The notes below the pieces were generated by a model. The model worked only from the letters and a program-made list of their open reading frames with translations, was not told the DNA's origin and searched no databases. A program made the translations under genes and the position numbers. 64,000 nucleotides of DNA from Lacrimispora defluvii (GTDB lineage Bacteria > Bacillota > Clostridia > Lachnospirales > Lachnospiraceae): NCBI GenBank assembly GCA_013036995.1, contig JAAOXG010000010.1, forward strand, positions 90,679 to 154,678, given 5' to 3'. Shown here piece after piece: positions 44,870 to 54,124 of this stretch (positions within the stretch are counted from its first letter, which is position 1; each line of letters starts with the position of its first letter).

Positions 44870-45777
44870 TTCCCCAAGCAGATAACAGCCTTTTTTGTAT
44901 CAATGTGGAATTCCTTCTTGTTTTCCTGCATTTTTACAATCCTGGCATATTCTGATGGAGGAATTAAGTCTTCCAGTTTTTTACCTATGTTGTCACTTGA
45001 TTTACTGTCAAAAGCAATCATATTTCCTTCTGTATAAATATCCACATACATGGAAGGATATTTGGCATCGGTGGTTTTGATTCTGGAAAAATTAGATACG
45101 TTAATATCAGCCAGGATAACACCAATTACATGGTCTCCGTTCATAATTGGATATGCAATGGTACTCATCATGGATCCTTTATAATTAAAAGGATCGGTCA
45201 GGTAAGGTGCCTTTGTTTCTCTTGCTACCCGGTAATAATCCTGATTGGAGTATTCGCTGTAGGCTCCAAGAGATTGGGCAGTGTTATTTTTTGCATTGTC
45301 ACGGTCCACATAGACAGAGTAATCTTTGACTGCCGGATCAAATTGTCCAGGCTCAAAAAAGGCACCGACTCCATATAAGGAATCGGAATTATTAAGCGCT
45401 GCCCAGGCTGAATTTGCAATGTAATTCTCTACCTCATAATTGACTTCTTTCAGCTGGGCATTGTATATTTTACTTTTTCTGTTGATGTCTTTCCAGTCAC
45501 TGGTGGCATCCCCTCCGTTATACACCCGATTTAAGTAATCCTGTAAATCTTTGGCAGTGCCAGATGCATCATTAATAATAGACTGAACCATGAGACCGTT
45601 CTGGGCTGCAATTCCTGTAAACTCACCATTGATTGCTTTGGATATTGAACTGCTTGCAAGTATGGAAGAGATGGTAATAAGCACGGTCAAACTCATAATC
45701 AGTATGATACCTGTAGCTATGGATGTTTTCATCGCAAGCTTCATATCATTGAAATTAATTTTTTTCTTGTTCTTCAT
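44866..45777 (-). CDS. Chemoreceptor sensor half (broken methyl-accepting chemotaxis protein)
   Basis: 303 residues: one N-terminal membrane segment (about 15-40) and most of an extracellular dCache sensor domain ([47 protein letters not shown]). It stops at [14 protein letters not shown], inside the second dCache half. The second membrane segment and HAMP that should follow are absent. Adding one base in the run of six A at this point would join it to the signalling half, but about 115 residues would still be missing compared with the intact receptor at 57382. So both a frameshift and an internal deletion are present. ATG follows AAGGGAG. Confidence 0.75.
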   Translation of the reverse strand: MKNKKKINFNDMKLAMKTSIATGIILIMSLTVLITISSILASSSISKAINGEFTGIAAQNGLMVQSIINDASGTAKDLQDYLNRVYNGGDATSDWKDINRKSKIYNAQLKEVNYEVENYIANSAWAALNNSDSLYGVGAFFEPGQFDPAVKDYSVYVDRDNAKNNTAQSLGAYSEYSNQDYYRVARETKAPYLTDPFNYKGSMMSTIAYPIMNGDHVIGVILADINVSNFSRIKTTDAKYPSMYVDIYTEGNMIAFDSKSSDNIGKKLEDLIPPSEYARIVKMQENKKEFHIDTKKAVICLGK

Positions 45778-46106
45778 TTTAATGCTCCCTTATTAAAAAA
45801 TAGTAAAAAACTTCCCTCCTGTGCACCGGTAATATAGTTTGCTGACATGGAAAAATATACCAGTTACCGTATAAAAAATAAACTGCATATCATGCAGCTA
45901 AAATTTTATATATTAAAAAAAATGACCCTCCTTTCCTGTCATTAGTTTCATTTTTCTTCACCATCAACTGTTATTCGACACAAAGTGACAATTTGTTAAT
46001 AGAAATTTCATAAAAAAGATTACTATGATTATTAATAATAAGGGAAATGAAATAATTGAAACGGTAATTATCATGATTCAATCGGTTCTGGCACAGATGA
46101 ACAACT
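45778..46106. other. 329-base gene-free region
   Basis: AT-rich spacer between the chr-type operon end and the chemoreceptor start, both on the minus strand. On the minus strand it holds an AAGGAGGG motif at about 45925 with no open frame after it. A small hairpin at 45883-45897 (CTGCAT/ATGCAG) is followed on the minus strand by T-rich sequence, a weak terminator candidate. No small gene or RNA was recognised. Confidence 0.5.
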
Positions 46107-46679
46107 TTATATACCAGGCATGAGCAACTGAGCCGCTACTTCCGCAACACCGCAAAGAACCATAACGAGTATAGGGTCTTTCTTTTTCTTTTGGAGTAGA
46201 AATACAGCAGCAGCAATATAGAGTACTGGACGAAGTTTGAACTGTCCGGGTAAAAAAGAGAGGGAACCAGAGGGAAAGACAGCAGGAAGTAAAATATCAA
46301 TACCCGCAACTGCTATCATAGATACAACCGCAGGACGCAGGCTTTCTAATATATCCTGCAGAATACTTAAATTTTTATAGCGGTTATATGCCCAGGATAA
46401 GAAGGTGACAAACAGGCAGGAAGGAATAATGCAGCCCAAAGTCGCAAAAAAAGCGCCGGGTATTCCGGCAATCTGATTTCCTACAAAGGTTGCAGAATTT
46501 ATGGCAATTGGTCCAGGTGTCATTTGTGAGATGGTAATTAAATCGGTAAAATCGTTTATGGTGAGCCAGTGATAAGTAGTGATAATCTGTTGTTTAATTA
46601 ATGGCATGGCGGCATAACCACCCCCGAAGCTGAACGCTCCGATCTGAAAAAATGCCCAGAATAATTTTAAATAGATCAT
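46107..46679 (-). CDS. Chromate transporter family protein, second half-size subunit
   Basis: 190-residue membrane protein matching one CHR domain (Chromate_transp): FSFGGGYAAMPLIKQQI, then QMTPGPIAINSATFVG and GFPGAFFATLG-like GIPGAFFATLGCII. Split CHR proteins work as pairs, and the partner lies 2 bases upstream. The family exports chromate in some bacteria, but in anaerobes the substrate is usually unproven. It is the last gene of a three-gene operon divergent from a LysR regulator. Confidence 0.88.
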   Translation of the reverse strand: MIYLKLFWAFFQIGAFSFGGGYAAMPLIKQQIITTYHWLTINDFTDLITISQMTPGPIAINSATFVGNQIAGIPGAFFATLGCIIPSCLFVTFLSWAYNRYKNLSILQDILESLRPAVVSMIAVAGIDILLPAVFPSGSLSFLPGQFKLRPVLYIAAAVFLLQKKKKDPILVMVLCGVAEVAAQLLMPGI

Positions 46680-46681
46680 AA

Positions 46682-47242
46682 TTATGCCTCGTTTCTAAGT
46701 TTTCTAATGATAGTCTTACATATACCGGTCAGCGCTGCAGCTAAGATGATAAAAATTACATTTACATGATAAAAGTAAGCTGCAATAAAGGAAGCTGCCA
46801 AAAGAATAATCAAAAGGGGATCTTTTCCCTTTACCACGTCACCTCCCATATCATAAACAACGGAAAGAATCACAGCACCAACACCTGCTGTCATACCCTT
46901 TAGCATCGCCTGGATGATAATATTTTCTTTAAAGGCGGTGTAAAAAAATGAGATGACAGAGAGAATAATAAAGGGTGGAATCACGGCACCTGAAACGGCG
47001 CAGATAACGCCGGGTAATCTGGCAAGTTTATATCCCACAACAATGGCTCCGTTAACAGCAATGGCTCCTGGTGAGGACTGGGCAATGGCTATCAGGTCAA
47101 GCATTTCCTGTTGATCAATCCAGTGAAGCTCATCTACAAATTTCTTCTTCAGCAAAGTGACAATTACATAGCCGCCGCCAAAGGTAAAGGAGCTTAAATA
47201 AAGTGTTGATAAGAATATATTGCTTAATATTTTTTTATTCAT
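46682..47242 (-). CDS. Chromate transporter family protein, first half-size subunit
   Basis: 186-residue CHR-domain membrane protein: SSFTFGGGYVIVTLLKKKF, then QSSPGAIAVNGAIVVGYKLA and LPGVICAVSG. It pairs with the similar protein encoded 2 bases downstream to make a complete transporter. Its ATG overlaps the stop of the upstream hypothetical gene (4 bases), so all three genes are coupled. A divergent LysR regulator 121 bases from the operon start is the probable controller. Confidence 0.88.
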   Translation of the reverse strand: MNKKILSNIFLSTLYLSSFTFGGGYVIVTLLKKKFVDELHWIDQQEMLDLIAIAQSSPGAIAVNGAIVVGYKLARLPGVICAVSGAVIPPFIILSVISFFYTAFKENIIIQAMLKGMTAGVGAVILSVVYDMGGDVVKGKDPLLIILLAASFIAAYFYHVNVIFIILAAALTGICKTIIRKLRNEA

Positions 47243-47763
47243 CTGTGCAAGTCTCCTGTTTCCGATACAAATTCATTTTCTCTGTCTAAATATCTGCAAA
47301 AAATAAAGAGTCCCATTAGAATAAAAGGAGAAAAAACCGGTTCTGCCTCCACATGCCAGCCACCACCTTTTATTTTGTGAATAAGCCTTGCAGTCACCCA
47401 GCTTTCCTCATCCATAATGCAGTATTCCTGGCTGCTTCTCATAAATAAATTGTATACTTTATGGTCCATGGTGAACTTGATCTGATTTACCGGCTGGCCA
47501 TTCAGTAAAGACAGATTTTCCGGAAATACAAGACTTCCGGATAAAATGGTCTGATTGAGAGAGTCAGAAAGGATATAAATTTGATCATGGCTGTGTTCAA
47601 CGCCCTCACAGGTTTTTATATCTGCATATAATTTAATTCTGCCGTCAGGGGAAAGTATGGTCTTCCTTGTGGGATAATAGGGCATTTTTAAGCAGGCAAG
47701 CTTTGTGGAGGGTCTTTCATTATCAAGCACATAAAGTTTTCCCGCTTTGATTAAGTATTTCAT
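47239..47763 (-). CDS. Hypothetical protein heading the chr-type operon
   Basis: 174-residue protein I do not recognise. It is predicted to be mostly beta-strand (for example KYLIKAGKLYVLDNE and QTILSGSLVFPENLSLL), with a short hydrophobic stretch near the C terminus (FSPFILMGLFIFCRYL) that could be a membrane anchor. The overall layout loosely recalls LURP-one/tubby-like beta barrels, but this is only an impression. It is the first gene of the operon, overlaps the first CHR gene by 4 bases, and faces the LysR gene, so it probably acts with the transporter. Confidence 0.7.
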   Translation of the reverse strand: MKYLIKAGKLYVLDNERPSTKLACLKMPYYPTRKTILSPDGRIKLYADIKTCEGVEHSHDQIYILSDSLNQTILSGSLVFPENLSLLNGQPVNQIKFTMDHKVYNLFMRSSQEYCIMDEESWVTARLIHKIKGGGWHVEAEPVFSPFILMGLFIFCRYLDRENEFVSETGDLHR

Positions 47764-47883
47764 AGGATTTTCCTTTCAGGTTGTATATTCCTTTACAAGT
47801 ATAGCACTTGATGGTTTATAATTAAAATAGTATAATTTTATCAAAAACATATGATATCAGCTATAATAACAGGAGGTATCCCA

Positions 47884-48795
47884 ATGTCCATACGCCATCT
47901 GCGTATATTTCTTACGGTGTGTGAATGCAATAACAGTATAACCAGAGCAGCAAAAAAACTATATATGACCCAGCCATCCGTTTCTGTAGCCATACAGGAG
48001 CTTGAAAAATATTATGGGATTGTGTTATTTGACCGCATTTCCAGGAGGCTTTATCTGACTGAGGCAGGCAGACAGTTTCTGGAATACGCCCAGCGTATAT
48101 TTGCCCTCCTTGATGATATGGAGAAGGGAATCAGAAACTGGGATACCATCGGGGTGCTGCGAGTCGGAGCAAGTATCACCATTGGTTCCCAGTTCATGCC
48201 AAGCTATGTGGAAAAATTTTCTGCAATGTATCCGGAAGCGGAAGTGCAGGTGTTTATCGGAACTTCCCATCAGCTGGAGCAAAAAATTTTAAATAATGAA
48301 CTGGATTTTGCTCTGGTGGAGCGGCCGGTTCATGAAAGCTCCCTGCTTGCAGAGCCTTATATGGAAGATTGCCTTGCAGTCATTGCTCCGGGCCGTCACC
48401 CCTATTACCAGGGACAGGTGCTGAAAAAGGAAGAGTTAAGCGGACAGAAATTTCTTCTGCGTGAACATGGGAGCGGGACCAGAGAATTGTTTGAAGAGGT
48501 GATGGAAAAATCAGGTATTACGGTAAAGCCGGTATGGGAAGGGATGAGTACAACCGCACTGGTCAATGCAGTCATTCATGGACTTGGAATTGCCGTTGTG
48601 CCAAAGCGCATGGTTTCCGGTCCATTGGAGAAAAAACTGGTTTACCAGCTGGAAATAGAGGATGCGGTATTTAAACGGTACTTCTATATCGTCCATCACA
48701 AAGACAAGCTTTTAACAAGGACCATTCATGAATTTATAGATCTTTGCAGGTGTTACGAACTGGACTTCCCCATGCCAAAGTACAATGGGCTGTAA
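47884..48795 (+). CDS. LysR-family transcriptional regulator
   Basis: 303 residues from this start. The N-terminal winged helix (about 1-60) is typical LysR: SIRHLRIFLTVCECNN, AAKKLYMTQPSVSVAIQELE, LFDRISRRLYLT. A LysR_substrate domain follows (about 90-295). ATG at 47884 follows ACAGGAGG; the in-frame start at 47851 has no ribosome site. It is divergent from the hypothetical/CHR operon, the usual LysR arrangement. The intergenic region has imperfect inverted TTGAT/ATCAA halves at about 47807-47844. Confidence 0.9.
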   Translation: MSIRHLRIFLTVCECNNSITRAAKKLYMTQPSVSVAIQELEKYYGIVLFDRISRRLYLTEAGRQFLEYAQRIFALLDDMEKGIRNWDTIGVLRVGASITIGSQFMPSYVEKFSAMYPEAEVQVFIGTSHQLEQKILNNELDFALVERPVHESSLLAEPYMEDCLAVIAPGRHPYYQGQVLKKEELSGQKFLLREHGSGTRELFEEVMEKSGITVKPVWEGMSTTALVNAVIHGLGIAVVPKRMVSGPLEKKLVYQLEIEDAVFKRYFYIVHHKDKLLTRTIHEFIDLCRCYELDFPMPKYNGL

Positions 48796-48850
48796 AAAAA
48801 CACCAATTTATGCAACTATTTGCATTTCCGACATCGAAGGTGGTCCGGAT

Positions 48851-48929
48851 AAAAAAAACAGCCCGTTTCACAAAATATTTGAAGCTTCTCTTATTGAGAG
48901 AGAAACAACTTAGACTTTGAGGCGGGCTG
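48851..48929 (-). terminator. Structured terminator of lgt
   Basis: A 12-bp stem (CAGCCCGTTTCA at 48859 with TGAGGCGGGCTG at 48918, two wobble pairs) encloses a smaller hairpin. On the minus strand it is followed by eight T, which suits termination of lgt. Confidence 0.65.
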
Positions 48930-48939
48930 ATGATTACGT

Positions 48940-49701
48940 TTATGACAGTTGGTTCTTATTTCTGCCGGATTTCCACAAAAGGATAAAACCTGCAAGAGCT
49001 ACAAACAGGGAGATAAACTGGGATGTTGATAAGTTTCCAACTGAACCCCTGATTAAATCACCCCGGTAAAATTCAATTACAAATCTCCCCAGGCTGTAAA
49101 AAATCAGATAGAAAGCGCTGACCCTTCCTGCAGGGGGATTTTTCCGTGCCAGTGCCAGCAGTACAAGAAAGTTGGCAAAGTCAAAAACACTGGATACAAT
49201 CTGAGTCGGCAGCAGCGGGATACCGTTAGGTGCAAACTGAGAGCTCTGAAAGGTAATGGAAAAAGGTCCGGGGGTCTGACGCCCATAACAGCATCCGGCA
49301 AGAAGACATCCGATTCTTCCAAACCCCTGTGCCAGGGCAATTGACGGGACTACAAGATCCAGATAACGGAGTGGGCTTATTTTCCTTATATGGCAGTAAA
49401 CAAATCCGGCCCCGATTCCCCCGATGATTCCTCCATACACTACAAATCCGGTAGAGATATTAAGTAAAAGTCTGGGATTACTTCTGATCTCATCAAATAT
49501 TGTAACGTAGTAAAGAAGCTTGGCACAGATAAGTCCGCCTCCTGCTCCCAGTATAAGCAGATAGAATAAGTGATCCGGTTCCAGCCCAGCCTTTTTGGCA
49601 CGGTATTCTGCTGTTAAGTAGGCTGCGGCAATTCCAATGCCGATCATCAGACCGTATCCGTGAATCGTAAAACCCCCGATGGAGAATAAATCGTTATACA
49701 T
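48940..49701 (-). CDS. lgt: Prolipoprotein diacylglyceryl transferase
   Basis: 253-residue integral membrane enzyme that transfers diacylglycerol from phosphatidylglycerol to the lipobox Cys of prelipoproteins, the first step of lipoprotein maturation. The N-terminal GGFTIHGYGLMIGIGIAAA and the Lgt signature around ALAQGFGRIGCLLAGCCYG are clear. C-terminal LGRFVIEFYRGD is also characteristic. About seven membrane segments. It stands alone with its own terminator. The several lipobox proteins in this window (3354, 15435, 23258) would be its substrates. Confidence 0.95.
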   Translation of the reverse strand: MYNDLFSIGGFTIHGYGLMIGIGIAAAYLTAEYRAKKAGLEPDHLFYLLILGAGGGLICAKLLYYVTIFDEIRSNPRLLLNISTGFVVYGGIIGGIGAGFVYCHIRKISPLRYLDLVVPSIALAQGFGRIGCLLAGCCYGRQTPGPFSITFQSSQFAPNGIPLLPTQIVSSVFDFANFLVLLALARKNPPAGRVSAFYLIFYSLGRFVIEFYRGDLIRGSVGNLSTSQFISLFVALAGFILLWKSGRNKNQLS

Positions 49702-49795
49702 GGTTATCTTCCTTCTTTTATCTTTAGAATAAAAACGAAGTTATTATATCATATCTTTTCATACATTGCAAAGAAAGCCGAAAGTCTCCGGTATA

Positions 49796-50791
49796 TCACA
49801 CAATATACAAAATAGTCATTTCTTTTAGTTTTTCATTCATCTGCTGCCTTAAAAACAGCTCTCCATCTTCTCTTAAATCATTTTTATAACAATATTTTCC
49901 CCTGCCTCTTCCCGTCATCAAATCTTTGTCATAAAGTTTTCCTGCGTCAGGAAATGCCTCACTGTTAATGGCATTGTGAACAAAGCTGTAAGTCATGAAA
50001 ATTATTTCAACCAGAGCAGTCCGCTTTACCTTTTCACTTAACTGCATGGAAAGAATTGTAATCAGTTCGGAATATAGCTGTTTCCAGTCGTCTGTTAATA
50101 TGACAGGTGCAATGAGGATACCAACCCGGTAACCGGCGTCGCACATTTTGTTTAAGGCAGTAATTCTTGCATTTAATCCGGATGTTCCAGGTTCAAACCT
50201 GGTTATGATGGACTGGGGATTCACGCTCATACGCATGATAATGCGTCCTCTGTGGTTTAAATCAAGAAGAGGATCCACCTGGTTAAATTTAGTGGGAAAG
50301 GTTAAAAAGCCTTTGTCTGTTTTTCCAAACTGTTCAATAGTCCATGATAAATTGCCGGTAATTGTATTTTCCAGAACCAGATCACTGTTACTTCCAATTT
50401 CATAAGTGTTGTCTTTTGCGGATTTAGCCTGATGATTGATTATTTTGTTCAGCATCTGTTCCCGGTTCACAAACAGGCGCAGATAAGAACATTTGTTATA
50501 GTTACAGACGAGATAGCAGTAGTGGCACATGGCAGTACAGCCAGAAGAAGTATAAGGAACAAGATAATCCGAAACTTTATGATTTGGAACGTAGTTATGG
50601 GTTTTTCTCACTCCAATTACCAACAGCCGTTTTAGTTCAGGGAAATCCTTGTTGGGACGGGTGCGCAGTTCATCTATTTTATTATGGCTTTCAATGGGGA
50701 TCCATGGTATATCCTTATATTTCTCTTTCAATAATCCGCCTAACTCATAATTCAGGGAATCTGGTTCAAAATAAATTTTATCTGGAAACAT
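49796..50791 (-). CDS. splB: Spore photoproduct lyase (radical SAM)
   Basis: 331-residue radical SAM DNA-repair enzyme that reverses the spore photoproduct thymine dimer during germination. The cluster Cys are C85, C89 and C92 in SGCTAMCHYC, followed by YLRLFVNREQML. The segment usually holding the H-donor Cys (C141 in Bacillus subtilis) reads YEIGSNSD, with S134 at that place. Two extra Cys, C96 and C101, lie just after the cluster motif and could substitute, as appears to be the case in the clostridial branch. Its presence indicates a spore-former. It is monocistronic, and shares its upstream region with the divergent ula operon. ATG after AGGAGG. Confidence 0.88.
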   Translation of the reverse strand: MFPDKIYFEPDSLNYELGGLLKEKYKDIPWIPIESHNKIDELRTRPNKDFPELKRLLVIGVRKTHNYVPNHKVSDYLVPYTSSGCTAMCHYCYLVCNYNKCSYLRLFVNREQMLNKIINHQAKSAKDNTYEIGSNSDLVLENTITGNLSWTIEQFGKTDKGFLTFPTKFNQVDPLLDLNHRGRIIMRMSVNPQSIITRFEPGTSGLNARITALNKMCDAGYRVGILIAPVILTDDWKQLYSELITILSMQLSEKVKRTALVEIIFMTYSFVHNAINSEAFPDAGKLYDKDLMTGRGRGKYCYKNDLREDGELFLRQQMNEKLKEMTILYIV

Positions 50792-50901
50792 GTTGGTTAA
50801 CCTCCTGTTTCCGTTTATTATGCGGAGAAAAAATCGGGATATCCCATGTAAAAATGCACAAAAAAACGACCAGAATCTGTATGATATTACAAAAATTCAA
50901 T

Positions 50902-50993
50902 AACGAACATATAAAAGAAAAACGAACATATAAACCTATTGAAAATCAACTTTAATCATGTTAATATGGCATTACAGAAACAAAACGAACATA
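50902..50993 (+). promoter_or_regulatory. ulaG promoter with three DeoR-type operator half-sites
   Basis: AACGAACATA occurs at 50902 and 50921 (each followed by TAAA, 19 bases apart) and at 50984. The sigma-A promoter is TTGAAA at 50939, a 17-base spacer and TAATAT at 50962. Two sites lie just upstream of the -35 and one about 10 bases after the start of transcription. CGAACATA is the half-site known for GlpR-type DeoR regulators. Confidence 0.75.
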
Positions 50994-51027
50994 AAAAACA
51001 GGCATTAAGATCAAAGGAGAAGGTAGT

Positions 51028-52131
51028 ATGAGCAAGGTGAGTGAAACGACCAGAGAATCATGGATCATGAGCACGTTTCCAGAGTGGGGAACCTGGCTGA
51101 ACGAAGAGATTGAAAGCGAGGAAGTAAAACCCGGCACTGTGGCGATGTGGTGGTTAGGCTGTACGGGAGTCTGGTTTAAAACACCAGGAGGCTGTAATTT
51201 AACCATCGACTTATGGTGTGGAAACGGAAAACGTACCCATGGAAACGGAATGATGGCAGAAGGGCATCAGATGGCTAATATGTGCGGTGCCAGGAAGATG
51301 CAGCCCAATTTAAGAGCAGTGCCTTTTGTCATTGATCCATTTGCTGTTAAAAAGGTGGATGGAGTTTTAGCAACTCATTATCATCAGGATCACATGAGTG
51401 CGGAGTATGCAGCTCACGTCATTCAAAGCGGCATGACCACCACTGATGAGAATGGAAATGAGATTCCTGTTCCATTTATCGGTCCATTAAAATCCGTGGA
51501 GACCTGGATTAAATGGGGAGTTCCAAAAGAGCGGTGTAAAATAGTGCGTCCGGGAGACACCATAAAGATTAAGGACGTGGAAATCGTAGTGCTTGATTCC
51601 TTTGACAGAACCTGTCTTGTAACAACGGATTCCACTGGTGCGGACAGAGAAGAACTGACGGGGATCTGCCCGACCGATATGGATGATAAGGCGGTCAATT
51701 ACTTAGTGAAAACTCCAGGCGGCAATATCTATCACAGCGGTGATTCCCATTATTCCATCTATTTCGCAAAGCATGGGAAAGATCATAAGGTGGATGTGGC
51801 GTTTGGCTCCTATGGGGAAAATCCTGTGGGTATGGCGGATAAGATGACCTCCTGCGATGTACTTCGCATGGCAGAAGCATTAAAATGTGATGTGGTGATT
51901 CCCATTCACTATGATGTATGGAGCAATTTTATGGCTGATGTCAACGAAATCCGGGTGCTTTATGATATGAAAAAGGACCGTTTGGATTATCAGTTCCATC
52001 CGTTCTTTTGGGAAGTGGGCGGAAAATATGTCTATCCAACAGACAGAGAGAAAAAAGCCTATCATCACCCCAGAGGATTTGAGGATTGCTTTGAAGCTCC
52101 TCAGAACATACCATTTCGGTCCTGTTTATAA
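51028..52131 (+). CDS. ulaG: L-ascorbate-6-phosphate lactonase
   Basis: 367-residue metallo-beta-lactamase-fold enzyme that opens the lactone of L-ascorbate 6-phosphate to 3-keto-L-gulonate 6-phosphate. It matches E. coli UlaG along its length: [30 protein letters not shown], metal motif [32 protein letters not shown] and [13 protein letters not shown]. The ATG follows AAGGAG. It is the first gene of the ula operon, with the PTS genes 20 bases downstream. Confidence 0.95.
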   Translation: MSKVSETTRESWIMSTFPEWGTWLNEEIESEEVKPGTVAMWWLGCTGVWFKTPGGCNLTIDLWCGNGKRTHGNGMMAEGHQMANMCGARKMQPNLRAVPFVIDPFAVKKVDGVLATHYHQDHMSAEYAAHVIQSGMTTTDENGNEIPVPFIGPLKSVETWIKWGVPKERCKIVRPGDTIKIKDVEIVVLDSFDRTCLVTTDSTGADREELTGICPTDMDDKAVNYLVKTPGGNIYHSGDSHYSIYFAKHGKDHKVDVAFGSYGENPVGMADKMTSCDVLRMAEALKCDVVIPIHYDVWSNFMADVNEIRVLYDMKKDRLDYQFHPFFWEVGGKYVYPTDREKKAYHHPRGFEDCFEAPQNIPFRSCL

Positions 52132-52151
52132 ACAATCGGGGAGGGTTAGTC

Positions 52152-52613
52152 ATGCTGTTAAAAGAGTTTGTGGAACTGGGGCATTATAAATTCGCTGAGG
52201 AAGCAGCAAGCTGGGAGGATGCGGTCCGGATGAGCTGTGAGACCCTGGAGGCGGATGGAACCGTTGAGGCAGATTATAAGGAAGAAATCATTGAATGCAT
52301 CAGGAAATATGGACCTTATATTATTATCATGCCAAATGTGGCCATGCCGCATTCGCAGGAAGGTGCAAAAGGGGTGCACAAAACTGCGATCGGATTTATG
52401 AAGCTGAATAAGCCGGTCAGCTTTGAACCAGGGGACGAGGAAAAGGATGCAAGGCTTTTCTTTACCCTTGCTTCCTGTAATCCGGAGCAGCATTTAGTAA
52501 ATATGACAAGGCTGTCGGAACTGTTAATGAATGAAGGGGCGGTGGAAGCACTGTTAAGTGCTAATTCACCAGAGGATTTAATCAAAATCCAGAGCGATTA
52601 TCTGGATTCATAA
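52152..52613 (+). CDS. ulaC: Ascorbate PTS subunit IIA
   Basis: 153-residue IIA protein of the mannitol/fructose fold, with the phospho-His H67 in NVAMPHSQEG. It receives phosphate from HPr and passes it to the IIB protein encoded at 54125. Located between ulaG and the IIC gene, 15 bases before the latter. The ATG follows GGGGAGGG. Confidence 0.9.
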   Translation: MLLKEFVELGHYKFAEEAASWEDAVRMSCETLEADGTVEADYKEEIIECIRKYGPYIIIMPNVAMPHSQEGAKGVHKTAIGFMKLNKPVSFEPGDEEKDARLFFTLASCNPEQHLVNMTRLSELLMNEGAVEALLSANSPEDLIKIQSDYLDS

Positions 52614-52628
52614 TGGGGAGGGTTTCTT

Positions 52629-54107
52629 ATGGATATTTTATTGAAGATTTGGTCGTATTTTGCAGTCAATGTATTACAGCAGCCGGCTTTTATGATTGGT
52701 CTGATCGTTATGATTGGTTACATACTGCTAGGAAAACCCTGGTATGATGTTCTTGCAGGAGTAATTAAGGCAATCGTAGGCTATTTGATTCTGACTGTGG
52801 GTTCCGGGGGCTTAGTCAGTAATTTCCGTCCTGTGCTTGTAGGTTTAAAAGACCGTTTCAATATGAACGCAATGGTAATTGACCCTTACTTTGGACAGAA
52901 TGCGGTAACAGCAGGGGTGGAAGAGATGTTTGGCAAGGCATTTGGCAATGCCATGATTCTCCTTTTAATCGCGTTCATTGTCAATATTCTTCTGGTTCGT
53001 TTCAGTAAGGTGACCAAGTTAAGAGCCCTGTTTACCACTGGTCATGTACAGGTACAGCAGGCGGCCACCGCTTACTGGCTCATCCTCTTCGCCTGCCCGT
53101 TTTTATTAAACAATAATGTTGCCCTGCTGGTAGTAATGGCACTGATTCTTGGAGCATACTGGGCAGTGGGTTCAAACTTAACCATCAAGCCCTGTCAGGA
53201 ACTGACTGATGGCGCAGGTTTCTGTCTGGCACATCAGCAGATGTTTGGTATCGCATTGAATACCTGGCTGGCAGAAAAACTGTTTGGCAAAAAGAAAAAC
53301 GGGAAAGACATAAAGAAGATAGATGAAATCGAGCTTCCCGGATTCATGTCCATATTCAATGAAAATATGGTATGTACCTCCATATTGATGATCGTTTTCT
53401 TCGGAGCGATTCTGTGTATTTTAGGAAGGGATTATCTGGTGGAACAAAAGTTCATGAAAGAGGGCGCCAGCATGGTCTTCTATGTCATTCAGACCTGCCT
53501 TTATTTCTCTGTTTACTTAGCAATCCTTCAGCTGGGAGTAAGAACCTTCGTAACTGAGCTGACCGCTTCCTTCCAGGGAATTGCAGATAAGCTCCTTCCA
53601 GGTTCCCTTCCCGGAGTTGACTGTGCAGTTGTATTCGGATTTGGTTCTGCCAATGCAGTACCTCTTGGTTTCCTTGCAGGCTTTGCCGGTCAGATTCTGG
53701 CGATCATCGCACTGATTGTCTTAAAGAGCCCGGTTCTTGTAATCTGCGGTTTCGTACCTGTGTTTTTTGACAATGCAACCATTGCCGTATTTGCCAATGA
53801 AAAAGGCGGAATTAAGGCGGCTCTTTTGTTACCCTTCTTCTCCGGTATCTGTCAGGTATTCGGGTCGGCGATCATTGCTGGCTGGGTTGGAATGGCGGCT
53901 TATGGCGGATACTTAGGTATGTGGGACTGGGCTGTTGTATGGCCGGTAATGACAGCAGTCATGAAGTTCTTAAGCTATGCCGGAGTGCTGATTGTAGTGG
54001 TTGTTTTACTGGCAATTCCCCAGATTCAGTATCGGAAGGATAAAAAAGGTTATTTCCTTATTACAGAAAATTACGAAGCTTATAAAGAATTAAAAGGAAT
54101 CAAATAG
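52629..54107 (+). CDS. ulaA: Ascorbate PTS subunit IIC
   Basis: 492-residue membrane carrier of the Asc PTS family that imports L-ascorbate with concomitant phosphorylation. It has about ten or more membrane segments, GLIVMIGYILLGKPWYDV near the N terminus, and SLPGVDCAVVFGFGSANAVP in the later loop. It is longer than the UlaA-type carrier at 28933 (426 residues), with an extra C-terminal segment (QIQYRKDKKGYFLITENYE). The flanking ulaG, IIA, IIB and ulaE genes make ascorbate the expected substrate. Confidence 0.92.
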   Translation: MDILLKIWSYFAVNVLQQPAFMIGLIVMIGYILLGKPWYDVLAGVIKAIVGYLILTVGSGGLVSNFRPVLVGLKDRFNMNAMVIDPYFGQNAVTAGVEEMFGKAFGNAMILLLIAFIVNILLVRFSKVTKLRALFTTGHVQVQQAATAYWLILFACPFLLNNNVALLVVMALILGAYWAVGSNLTIKPCQELTDGAGFCLAHQQMFGIALNTWLAEKLFGKKKNGKDIKKIDEIELPGFMSIFNENMVCTSILMIVFFGAILCILGRDYLVEQKFMKEGASMVFYVIQTCLYFSVYLAILQLGVRTFVTELTASFQGIADKLLPGSLPGVDCAVVFGFGSANAVPLGFLAGFAGQILAIIALIVLKSPVLVICGFVPVFFDNATIAVFANEKGGIKAALLLPFFSGICQVFGSAIIAGWVGMAAYGGYLGMWDWAVVWPVMTAVMKFLSYAGVLIVVVVLLAIPQIQYRKDKKGYFLITENYEAYKELKGIK

Positions 54108-54124
54108 AAGTCAGGAGAAGGAAT

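Noticed and set aside
44860..44900. Programmed frameshift at the run of six A in the chemoreceptor
   Set aside because: A shift would join the frames, but the second membrane segment and HAMP would still be absent, so gene decay or an assembly deletion explains the data better.
45883..45897. Hairpin CTGCAT/ATGCAG as an attenuator of the chemoreceptor gene
   Set aside because: Only 6-bp arms and no supporting alternative structure; mentioned as a weak terminator candidate only.
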